DNA of 64,000 bases from Talinum fruticosum (taxonomy: Eukaryota > Streptophyta > Magnoliopsida > Caryophyllales > Talinaceae), in the NCBI GenBank assembly GCA_021018815.1, contig JAITYX010000049.1, positions 496,001 through 560,000 of the forward strand, in the 5' to 3' direction. Each line of letters opens with the position of its first letter. The stretch's first letter is position 1. Of this stretch, positions 54,779 to 64,000 are shown piece after piece. The notes beneath the pieces are model-generated. The model was not told the DNA's origin. It did not search any database and worked only from the letters and a program-made list of their open reading frames with translations. The translations under genes and the position numbers were made by a program.

Positions 54779-57700
54779 TGTAACACCCTAAAACACCCCT
54801 AGGAGTATCACATCGCGAGTTCCTTAAAGGAACCCCTAAGGCTCTTTACGGTGTCGGTTTGGCATGTCTAAACTAAACTCAAAGATAATAAGGGTGGTTT
54901 CCCACAAGAGTCCGAGATTCCTAAAAATTTGGCGAGTTCTATTTGTAATGTGGACTATCCGTAGGCTTAAAGCCTTAAAACCCTGCATAAAAAGCATATT
55001 ATAACTCAACGAGCCACACGCTCGGAGTATACAACTCAACGGCCACACGCCGAGTTCAACCAATCATGCGATAAAACTTAAAATGATCTAAATGGTTTAC
55101 TATACACTCGGTACAACTATATGCACTAAATTACAAGTTACAATGCTGAGAAAAATAAAAGAAATGCATGTCTCGCTGCTTGAATCTCTTAGCAAACGAG
55201 CACATAGTAAACATCAATCAGCAATAGGAATCCGAATATGGTACTTAGTACCGCACACACCTCTTGAGAATGTACTTGCAACACTGGGGGAAGGGGGAAT
55301 TTGTGGGGGTGAGCAAAAAACCACGGGCTCACCGGAGTCTTACACCCTTAAAATGGAAATTCTTTACACATATTACTCGTAATAATGAAATCGGTAAAAG
55401 CGTAATAATATAATACAAATCTATATAATTTTCAATGAAATCTCTTGCAATGAAAAGATCATGACTCTTCAATCACTTAAAAGCACAATTTCACATTCAT
55501 GAACAATTCTTTTAGGGTTGAATCAACTTTTCGGGGTCTTCCGAGGATTCGAACTAGCACTTCTTTAATTCAGGGCGCGACCTAGAAAAAAAGGCTCCGG
55601 GACCTATCTTCAGGAAATCTCGGAGCGGGCATCCTGCCTCTACAGGACCTCTATTAGAACCCTTCCCTCTAAGTTTCTAGCTACGCATCCCCTAGTTCGA
55701 ATCCTTCGGTATGCAAAACAATCCGTAGCTCGTCGATTCAAAACTCTTTGCACATACTCATTCATCACATTCACTTCATAGATTTCTCAATCGATTTAAC
55801 ATCAAGGGAGGCATGACACCACGTGTCACCCTTTTAAATTCACTTTCTCAAATCAGTTTGACACACTCGAAGGCATAGCACTACGTGCCATCCCTCCGAA
55901 TTCAATTCTCAATCAGCTTTGCTTCTTTTAAAAACAGAATCACGTTGGAAAGGTAATTCACAAGAAGGTGCATTCAAGGATCATTTCACGTAAAATACAA
56001 AACTCCTTTCGAAACTACTTTTGAGCATCATGTAGAGCAATCACTTAACACGAATAGCCACGATTCATTGCAAGCAGTCATTCTCAACTCTTTCCAACTA
56101 TACCTTTGTCAATCTACTACTCTAGTACGATTAATTTCCATTTTACGAGCCACAATAACCATAAGTAATATTGTCTAATTCAACATTCTCACTTTTCACA
56201 ATTCATTGTCTTTACCTCAATTCCTCATTTTATGCCTCCACTTAATGACTCATCTTCTCACACTTTACCATCTTTGCTTCAATGTTTTCCGATTACGCTT
56301 CAACACTACTAATCAGCCTCTTATTACTCATACTTAGTCAGATAGCTCTCATTCTTAATTCACTACTAAAATTCCTCTAACTCCCCTCATCTCCGAGTGT
56401 AATTTGCTCTCATCTTAGGTTTCTATCTCATTAATCGTTCTTTCTTGACCAACTCAATCATATAGTTCTAAATTCCTTTTTCATTACTCCACTTACGCTG
56501 GCTCCGTTTATCTTCGAATTTAGTTCAACCTCAAGGATTTAATTATCTCTTGGACTCAATTATCCCCTCGCTCATCATTTCTTCATCTCTAAGTGCTAAT
56601 TGAAATCTTGCCAACATTCTTTATACTTTACTCATTAATTCTCGAAATTTGCGAGTCATCCCTTAATCCCGTAAATTCAATAATTTCTAAGGCTCGATCC
56701 GAAATATTAATTCTTAATTTATCCCTAGACCACAACATACTTATCCCTAACTTAACTAAAGTCTCGATAATATTCATTAGACGCAAGCAACCTAACTCAG
56801 TCTAAATTCCCAGATTTGCAATTCAAACTAAAATGACCACCAAATCCCTTCATGACTCCTAGTGCAACTTTCAGCAATAGCATACATGTTCAATATTCAC
56901 AATCATGTTCAACAATCACGATAAACTCATTTAGAGTATAAGACTACCCACCTGAAATTCTCGGGTTTTAGGGATGGGTTTCGGCTCCTTTACTTCTACC
57001 TTCTGGTTTCGGTCTCTGTCTTCGCTAGTCCCCGCTCGGTGACTTGGTTTTTCGCTTCCCATGTCTATGGTTTGTCGATTTTGGCCTCCGCCGCTTCTTG
57101 GTCCGGGCCCTCATGCGTTCGCCGCCGGTCCTTCTCCCTTGCCACCGTCGCCGCCTTTCTTGATTTCCGGCCTCTCGGACCCTCTCGCGCTTGTCCTTCC
57201 TTCGGTCCTTCCTTCGCCCTCGCTCCGCCCAGTCTCTCGCTTTCTTTTCCCTTCGCTGGTCCTCCCACTCGGTCCCTTTGCCCGCGCACTTGCCTCCTCT
57301 CTCTCTCTCTTTCTTTCTTTCTTTTCCTGTTTGGTGTTTCTTTCCCTCTCCCTGTTCCGCTTCGTGGTTCTGTTTCTTCTTTGCTTTCCCGTGCCCCCTT
57401 CCCTTCGGTCCCTCTTTCTTTTATTTTTGGCCCGACTCTCACCACCGCTAAACAAAAATTACGTCCCACTTCTATTGGACCTTCACTAAATCTCCTTTAT
57501 CTCTTCATGGCCAAAGTAATCTTCTTCTACCTAAAACAAATCCAAGCCTTTGCCTTTCTTCGTCCTCTATGCCTCTACATCCTACTTATTTTTTATACAC
57601 TGGCCACAACAATTCCCACCCGTGCAAGGTTCAACTCACTAAAAGGGAGGCAATTTCCTTGATTTAATTTATTCAACAACAGACCTCCAAAGGGATACTA

Positions 57701-57814
57701 AAGTAATATGTCCGGCCGTAAATAAAATCAGTCACTCAACCCCTAGATGCGTGGAATATCACTCAATAATTCTATACTTCATAGGTGCTATTTGTTAAAA
57801 TTATGGGCATTATA
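54779..57814. mobile_element. Solo-LTR-like insertion, 3.0 kb, inside the Tat-2 LTR
   Basis: Termini are TGTAACACCC and GGGCATTATA; the latter equals GGGTGTTACA after three transitions, which would give a perfect 10-bp inverted repeat. Flanks ACCTA and ACTTA are a 5-bp target duplication with one mismatch. No gag or pol is recognised, only AT-rich sequence, a degenerate CT-rich GC island (57030-57460) and short ORFs. TGTAACACCC is a common start of plant Gypsy LTRs, so a solo LTR is the best guess; a non-autonomous LTR element is also possible. The orientation is undecided. Confidence 0.6.
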
Positions 57815-57819
57815 ACTTA

Positions 57820-58402
57820 GGTCACAAATGACCTAGGGTTTACCTTGAATCTTCCGTCCAAATAATAGAAAATAAACTGGACCAAATCTTAAGAGATTGA
57901 ACAGGATAAGAAGGTGATAAAACCGGATGGAACCAGGTTGGCGAGCGATGGCCACCAAGCTTCTCCTAGTTTTCGTGCCCTAGCGTGTATCCAAGGGATT
58001 CTCCAAGCCAAAACGCAACATTTCATTTAATGCTTCTAAAAATGTAATGCAACGCTTTAACGCCGTCTTCGACTCTTAAGCTCCTTGTCCGATTGGATAA
58101 AAATAAAATGCAGCATTCTAAGCTTGGAATTTCGCAGACACATTGCTCCGGACTCGTTATCTCGTGAAGGCTTGGCCCGCTTCTTGGATTGTACAAAAGA
58201 AAGAGGGATTTGTGGACCAACTAAAGGAAAAAGGCTATTTATTTGGTATTGGGGGTTCTTTGTAGTTTATCGGCTTATGTCATACCAATTGATCAAAGTC
58301 TCGAGATCTAAATCCTCAAACAGGACTCGAGATTTCATCATCGGGCCAACAAAATAAAATACATACATAAAGAGATATGGGACAACACTTTAGGTGTCTA
58401 CA
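57820..58402 (-). repeat. 5' LTR of Tat-2, outer piece
   Basis: Starts GGTCACAAATGACCTAGGG, the conserved inverted repeat, and ends GGTGTCTACA, the reverse of the TGTAGACACC LTR terminus. Matches Tat-1 positions 1-330 in reverse plus about 0.24 kb that lie outside the window in Tat-1. Confidence 0.85.
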
Positions 58403-59202
58403 GTTAGCAAATCCGGTAAATTTCAACTTTGAGTCTAATGGTTGTTTCAACCCTAGATTTTAGTCACAACGGGTGGGATGGACTACTTTTGAGCCAAGCA
58501 TCAAAGTACAACGTTCTCATTGCAACAGCTCCTTTTCGAGTGGCTCGGACTATCCGTTACAATGGGTAGTGAAGCTCTCAAGTCGAGAATTAGTCTCAAC
58601 GGACCGTGCCCTACCGGATATAAATCGAAGCCTTCCTACAAGACTTGAAGATTGCTACTGAACATTGCTAGAACCGAACATACTCTCTCTCACTCTCACA
58701 CACACTCTCTCTCTCTCTCTCTCTTACTCTCTCTCTCATCTTGTAGCTTTTAAAACTCTACTCTTAAGTTCTCATTTTCTAAGTTGTAACGAGAAAAGTC
58801 TTGTAATCAATCTTACATCTTCCAATTCTCGGTAAAGTCCCTTGACCGAGTTGTAAAGGTTAACTCAGCTCGAGTACTACATCGGTTATGGGAATTTCTA
58901 AGTCTCGGAAAAACTTAAATTGAATTGGCTATGGGAGCCATTTTGTAAAGGGTCATTCCTTGTATTTTGTGGATTCAAAATAGTGGATTTAACTTAGTGC
59001 TTGGATTAGCACTATATGTGGTTTTTTCCCTAGGAAGGTTTCCATGAAACTTTTGTGTCTTATATTTTTATGAGTCCAATCTAAACTCATAATTGTTTTC
59101 TAAGTTTTTACTTTGCGGAAAACTTGGTTAATTTGCAAAAGTTTCTATCACCCTATTCACCCCCGTTTAGGGTGACTTAACCTCTTTGAGAGATAACCTT
59201 CA
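58403..59202 (+). repeat. 5' LTR of element G, 3' part
   Basis: Starts within the LTR at GTTAGCAAATCC next to the Tat-2 terminus and ends AACCTTCA at the PBS. Contains TATAAAT at 58619-58625, a CT-rich run at 58684-58735, and the CCCCCGTTTAGGGTGAC block. About 0.7 kb of the LTR's 5' side is missing. Confidence 0.85.
58684..58735 (+). repeat. CT microsatellite in the element G LTR
   Basis: Imperfect (CT)n with one CACACACA interruption, about 65 bp after the TATA box, so it would lie in the transcribed leader. Elements A and C lack a long run at this place. Confidence 0.8.
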
Positions 59203-59203
59203 A

Positions 59204-59221
59204 TTGGTATCGAGCCTAGCC
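59204..59221 (+). other. Primer binding site of element G
   Basis: TTGGTATCGAGCCTAGCC, identical to the site in element C. Confidence 0.78.
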
Positions 59222-59262
59222 TTCTCAAAAGGATCTAACAAATCCAAGGTTTAAAGATCATT

Positions 59263-60640
59263 TTGGCTCTAAACTACGGAGAGTTTGATGAAGGAACATC
59301 TTTCACTAGACCACCCAAGTTCAAGGGTTCAAAGTTCGCACATTGGATGAAGGTAATAGAGTGTTTCATCCAGGACTATGATCGGGAGGTCCGGAACATC
59401 ATCTACGATGGAAATTATACTCCTATGAAGATGGACGGAATAGAGACGAGTGCCTAAGGTGATGTTTGAGTTCACTATTGAAGAAAATGAGAAGTATAGG
59501 AAGAACTTCAAACCCAAGAACATGCTGATGTACGCAATCAATACGAGATGAATATAACAGAGTATCGGCATATGACACAGCCAAAGAAGTGTGGGATACA
59601 CTTGTCACTACCTATGAAGGAACCAGCCAAGTGAAATAGGCAAAGATAAGTCAGTAGCTCCACAATTATAAGATGTTCAAGATGGAGGCTGATGAGAATA
59701 TCACTCGGATGTACATTTGCTTCACCGAGATTATCAACAATCTCAAATCTCTTAGTAAGAAAAAGAATCATGAAGAATTTGGGAGAAAAATCCTAAGTAG
59801 TCTACCCAAGATAAGATGGGGTCCCAAGGTGATAAAAATTGAGGAAGCTCAAGATCTCTCTCGGCTTAAGTCATATGAGCTCATTGGGAAGCTACTCACT
59901 CATGAGCTATATCTAGAAGAAGAGGAAGCTGAGGTCAGCAGCAAAAGAAACATAGCTTTCAAGGCCTTGGAAGAAAGAAGTCCAAGCCTCGAGTTGCTCA
60001 GATTCTAAAGAAGACCCTATGGCACTTATAGCCAAAGGTTTTAAGAAGATGATGAAGTACAGAAAGTGGCGGAAGAAGTCCAAGCAGGAGTTCTATAAGA
60101 AAGACAAGAAAAGCAAATACTCATCCTCTTCTAATTTGTCTTTAACTAAGAACTTTGGATGTTGTGAGTAAGGCAGCAAGGAGCACATAGTCAAAGACTG
60201 TTCAAAGAGAAAAAGGAGAGAAAGAAGAAAAAGGCTATGGTGGCTACCTGAAGTAATGATAAGTTAGAAGAAGATAATGACACTAATGATGAATCCAAGT
60301 GTCTAATCGCTCTAACAGATCGAGAAGCTAGATTTGAGTCGGATAGTGATGGATCGGATGTTGAAGAAATAGATCTTCGGGAGGTAATCAACTACTTCCT
60401 TAAGTTTTCCAAACTTGATCTAGCGAGGCATATTTTTACTTTAGAAGACGAGTCCAATTCTAAATCTTTTGAATTCAAAGAGAAACTGGAGTCTCTTAAT
60501 GCCGAGAGCATCACTTTGAAAAAGGAATTAGAAAACTTGAGACAAAATCTGAAAATGCTTGAGTGCCTCGGAACGAGAGAATGAGCAATTGAAACAAAAG
60601 CTCAATGGGTCTCAAGAGTTGGTTTTAAAACTCACTCAAG
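59263..60640 (+). pseudogene. gag: gag of element G, decayed
   Basis: The start codon is TTG where C has ATG. Then ALNYGEFDEGTSFTRPPKF and FAHWMKVIECFIQDYD, typical of Copia gag polypeptides. Further words: FTIEENEKYRKNFKPKN, YDTAKEVWDTLVTTYEGTSQ, and an open stretch 59673-60008 with FTEIINNLKSLSKKK, RWGPKVIKIEEAQDLS and LIGKLLTHELYLEEEEA. The zinc knuckle at about 60160 is broken by a stop (CCE* where C has CFEC). It keeps the N-terminal half that A and E have lost. Confidence 0.87.
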
Positions 60641-61440
60641 GTCAGAAAAACCTTGATTTATTACTTAGGTGTGCCTCATTTCAAAAAGAAGATCTTGGAT
60701 ACAATGTCTGAAGAGAAAGATAATTCTTATAACAATCTTTTTAAAGCCGATTCCAAAACTATTATGTTCGGGAAGGCTGAGCACGGTCCCATTCATTGAC
60801 AATGAAAAGGGACTGAGCCGAGAGTTCATGAAAAAGCCTTCCCAACCTATTTACAAAAAGAGAAGCTTTCAAAGAAAAGAGACACGGGGTTAGTTCTCGA
60901 GAAAGAAGACTCAAAATCATACGAAACCCAAAATCATTCAAATATGTGTTCCCAAAAGTGCTCTTCCTCATAAAAGGACCACAGTAAAAACAGGTTACTA
61001 GATTTATAAGAGGAAGTGAGAAGGGTTAGTTTATTTCGTTTCTACGACTTACTCGAAACAAAATGATCATTGGTACTTAGATAATGGATGCTCACGCCAC
61101 ATGCCTAGAGACTCAAGACTCTTCTTAGAATTAGAAGAAATGAAAGGAGGAAAAGTCACATTTGGAGACAACAATAAAAGCAAGATAATTAGGATTGAAA
61201 GGATTAGTCAAGGAGACAATTCGATCGAGTCCAGTCTAACTTATCAAAGGGCTCAAGCATATCTCAATTATGTGATAAAGGACAAGAGCTAAGATTCACT
61301 CGGACCAACTACTTCATTTCGATGCGAGTCACTAAAGAGACACAACTCTAAGGTCCGATGTCGGATAACACTTACACTATTCCTCTTTATGATGCTATTC
61401 AAGATTTATCATGTTTAAAAGCTTCTCCGAATGATGATTC
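60641..61440 (+). pseudogene. Protease region of element G
   Basis: HWYLDNGCSRHMPRDSRLF at about 61070-61125 has D-N-G where C has D-S-G, so the active site is changed. GGKVTFGDNNKSKIIRI follows, then stops. KFGKAEHG-like sequence lies upstream in another frame. Confidence 0.8.
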
Positions 61441-62340
61441 ATAGACATGGCATCGTAGACTACGCCATATCAGCATGTATATAATTAAGAAGCTTGCATC
61501 CCATGGATTACTTAGAGGTTTACCTAACTATGCATTTAAGAAATATAAAATCTGTGATGCATGCACAAAAAGAAACAAGTCGGATCATCGTTTAAGCCAC
61601 CTTAAAACAGTATCTACATCCAAAGTACTTGAATTGATACATATGGATTTGTGTGGTGAAATTCTTGTCAAAAGCTTAGGAAGTAAATCATATGTGCTAG
61701 TTATTGTTGATGATTACTCACGATTTACCTGGTTGTGTTTTCTGAAGAACAAAAATAAAGCATTTAAAGAGTTCACTATGATCCGCAAGAAAATACAAGC
61801 CGAGTCTAAGACTCGGATCGGGAGAATTCAAACTCACCATGGAAGGAAGTTCGATTACTCAAAATTTGTAGACTTTTGTGACAAGAATAACATCTCCCAC
61901 AACTTCTCAGCACCAAGAACTCCTCCACGGAATGGAGTAGTTGAGAGAAAGAACAGAACACTTGAAGAAATAGGAAGGACAATGATGATTGAAAATAATC
62001 TACCCTACTATTTACAGGGTCGAAGTAGTTAACACAACGAAACCACATGCTCAACATATGCCTCATTCAACCCATTCTAAAGAAGACACCCTATGAGATG
62101 TACAAAGGCAAGAAGCCTAACATTTCCTACTTCAAACCATTCGGATGTAAATGCTTTATGCATAACAATGGTGAGGAACATCTTACCAAATTTGATTACT
62201 CGTCTCATAGTAAATCTTATAGAGTTTTTAACAAGAGAACTATCAAAGTGAAAGAACGTATCCACGTTGTCTTTGATAAAGTTGATCATGGCAGGATAAG
62301 TGAATCTACTTCCTCGGATCTCAAGCTACCGAGATGAAGA
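61441..62340 (+). pseudogene. Integrase of element G with a lost catalytic Asp
   Basis: An open stretch of 185 codons (61475-62032): IKKLASHGLLRGLPNYAFKK, CDACTKRNK, LIHMDLCGEILVKSLGS (first Asp present), then RIQTHHGRKFDYS where C and E have RTDxGREF, so the second catalytic Asp is His. The Glu in NGVVERKNRTLEEI is present. The frame shifts after LPYYL. The next part, TPYEMYKGKKPNISYFKPFG, is open from 62047. Inactive because of the D to H change. Confidence 0.9.
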
Positions 62341-62664
62341 TGACATAGCGAAGCTGAGCTCGGAATGAACAAAGAGAAAGGAATTAACCTACCTCGAACG
62401 ATCTAATTCAAGAGCCGCTCGGATCACTAAAGGTCAAGTTAACCAAGAAGTTCAAAAAGTTCAACAAACTGAAGATCGGATCATTCAACCAACAAACCTT
62501 GTAAATTAGAGACAGGTAAAGCTTTCAAATATGCATCCGAGTTACCCACCCGAGAACATCATTTATGATATCGGCAGTGGGGTAAGAAGTGGTTCTTCTT
62601 TGCAAAAATTATGTACATTTAAAGCATTCATTTCATTAACTCGAACCTTAAAAATGTACTAGAA
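62341..62664 (+). other. Integrase-RT linker of element G
   Basis: Coding-derived, broken sequence equivalent to 24331-24845 in C; no domain. Confidence 0.6.
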
Positions 62665-63500
62665 GCCTTGCTTCAACCTGAATGGGTAGAGGCCATGCAA
62701 GAAGAATTAACTCAATTTGAAAGAAACCAAGTCCGGACTCTAACCAAACGAGTTCCCGACCACCCAGTTATAGGAACCAAATCGGCTTTCAAGAACAAAC
62801 TAGATGAGGGAGGGTTGGTAGTCAGAAACATAACCACATTAGTTGCTCAAGGTTATAATCAAGAAGAGGGAATTAATTGTGGAGAAACTTTTACACTGTT
62901 GTTAGGATTGAGGCAATCAAAGTTCTCTTAGCATTTGCGTCTACCATGAACATTAAATTATATCAAATGGATGTTAAATGTGCATTTCTTAATGGTTTTA
63001 TCTAAGAAGAAGTTTATGTTGAGCAACCCCCTTAATTTGAAAACCTTCAATTTCCAAATCATATTTTCGAATTGCAAAAAGCTTTGTATGGTACGAAACA
63101 AGCTCCCAAAGCTTGGTATGAAATACTAAGGAGGTTCTTGGTTGAAAATGACTTCAAGAGTGGTCTTCTTGACAAAACTATTTTCCAAAAACCAAGGGGA
63201 ATGATTTTCTCATTATTTAGATATATGTTGATGATATCATTTTTGGAGCAACTAATGAAACTCTATGCCAAGCATTTTATGAGTTGATGTGATATGAGTT
63301 CCAAATGAGCATAATGGGAGAACTCAATTTCTTCCTTGGACTGCAACTCAAATAAGAAAACGATGGCATCTATGTTCATCAATCAAAATACACCAAGGAG
63401 CTATTGAGGAAGTACGAGACCACAAGATGTGAAGTATGCAGCAACACCAATGAGTAGCGAGCACTAAACTAAACTCGGATGAGAAAGGTAAAGTTGTAGA
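62665..63500 (+). pseudogene. pol: Reverse transcriptase of element G, decayed
   Basis: EWVEAMQEELTQFERNQVRT, KSAFKNKLDEGGLVVRN, VAQGYNQEEGINCGETF, then after frame changes [30 protein letters not shown] and a YVDD box readable only in a shifted frame at about 63225. Several stops (for example after NGFI). Inactive. Confidence 0.88.
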
Positions 63501-64000
63501 TCAAAAACTTTCCGGAGGTATGATTGGATCTCTACTCGTAGTACATCTAGTAGGCCGGATATCATGTTTACTTGTCTTCCTTTGTACAAGATTTGAAGCT
63601 AACCCAAAGGAATCACATCTCACTGTGGTGAAGAAAATTTTTAAATATCTTGCAGGGACTTATACACTTGGTCTCCGGTATTCTAAAGACTTAGATCCGA
63701 CTTCTCACTAGATACTCAAATGCTAACTATGTATAAGTTGATAGAAAGAGCACCTCAAGAGCATGTCAATTTCTTGGTGAATAACTCATCTCTTGGCATT
63801 CAAACAAATAAAACTCGGTCGCTCTAGCAACTGTTGAGGCGAGAATACATATCAACTGGAGCTAGTTGTTCTCAAATTCTCTAAATCAAGCAACACTTGA
63901 AGAATCTTCGACTGTCATTGAAATCTATCCCAATCAAGTGTGATAATCAAAGTTCCATCAGCATCACTAAGAATCCAGTTCAGCACTAAAAACGAAGCAC
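63501..64000 (+). pseudogene. pol: RNase H of element G, incomplete at the window end
   Basis: MIGSLL, then ARFEANPKESHLTVVKKIFKY and the LAGTYTLGLRYSKDLDP region, frame changes around the first catalytic region, and near the end CDNQSSISITKNPVQH. The sequence runs off the window before the stop codon. Confidence 0.85.

Larger units (their letters stand above)
47220..58402 (-). mobile_element. Tat-2: Ty3/Gypsy retrotransposon, Tat-like lineage, 5' part with insertion
   Basis: The minus strand has 5' LTR, PBS, leader with minisatellite, gag, protease and a second gag-end/protease copy. It ends in the protease-RT linker at 47220; RT, both RNase H, integrase and 3' LTR are absent. The LTR outer end (TGTAGACACC on the minus strand) is at 58402 and lies inside the LTR of element G. 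It is the same family as Tat-1. A 3.0-kb insertion splits its LTR. Confidence 0.87.
58403..64000 (+). mobile_element. Element G: SIRE-like Copia retrotransposon, cut by Tat-2 and by the window end
   Basis: Partial 5' LTR, PBS, gag, protease, integrase, RT and RNase H; ORF3 and the 3' LTR lie beyond the window. It diverges more from C than A, D or E do by eye, with many stops, and is probably an older copy. Confidence 0.87.

Noticed and set aside
57039..57662. A 207-codon plus-strand ORF with overlapping ORFs on both strands, rich in Ser, Pro, Leu and Arg
   Set aside because: CT-rich low-complexity sequence is open in several frames at once. No domain or homologous words; it lies in the solo-LTR-like insertion.

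Overview
This window is plant nuclear DNA made almost entirely of nested, decayed LTR retrotransposons, as in pericentromeric or other repeat-rich heterochromatin. Evidence for a plant: Ty1/Copia elements with an initiator-Met-type primer site and a third ORF after pol (SIRE/Maximus-like layout), Ty3/Gypsy elements with two RNase H regions (Tat-like layout), the subterminal repeats and CACTA terminus of an En/Spm-type DNA transposon, and a captured fragment resembling a plant expansin. I see no intact host gene, tRNA, rRNA or CRISPR array. The species cannot be named from this sequence.

Layout, left to right. 1-8558 (+): Tat-like Gypsy element (Tat-1), from inside its 5' LTR to the middle of integrase. 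8559-9681: right end of a CACTA transposon carrying the expansin-like fragment. 9682-10260 and 13211-13250 (-): remnants of SIRE-like element X, interrupted by SIRE-like element A (+, 10261-13210: 5' LTR, gag, protease; 3' part lost). 13251-19700 and 30607-31090 (-): SIRE-like element B, with a large internal deletion. Its 5' LTR is interrupted by element C (+, 19701-30601), the best preserved copy: both LTRs, PBS, gag, pol, ORF3, PPT and a CAAGG target duplication. 31091-31982 and 46924-47219 (-): pieces of one LTR of element Y, split by element D (-, 31983-46918, target duplication ATCCT). D contains element E (-, about 38110-45949); a deletion fused the two, so ORF3 and the pol 3' half occur twice with no LTR between. 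47220-58402 (-): a second Tat-like element (Tat-2) whose protease region occurs twice and whose LTR is split by a 3.0-kb solo-LTR-like insertion (54779-57814). 58403-64000 (+): SIRE-like element G, from mid-LTR to RNase H, cut by the window edge.

How the parts work together: in the SIRE-like family, the LTR promoter would drive gag (capsid/nucleocapsid) and pol (protease, integrase, RT, RNase H). A third ORF follows after a 0.2-0.7 kb spacer. In all five copies where the spacer is present it holds a GA/CT tract and a TATA box in the sense orientation of ORF3, which suggests a separate internal promoter. All coding regions carry stops, frameshifts or deletions, so nothing here looks autonomous. 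Part of the frameshift load may be technical: alternate forms of CGG and CCGAG words differ recurrently between sister copies in a way that does not look like cytosine deamination.
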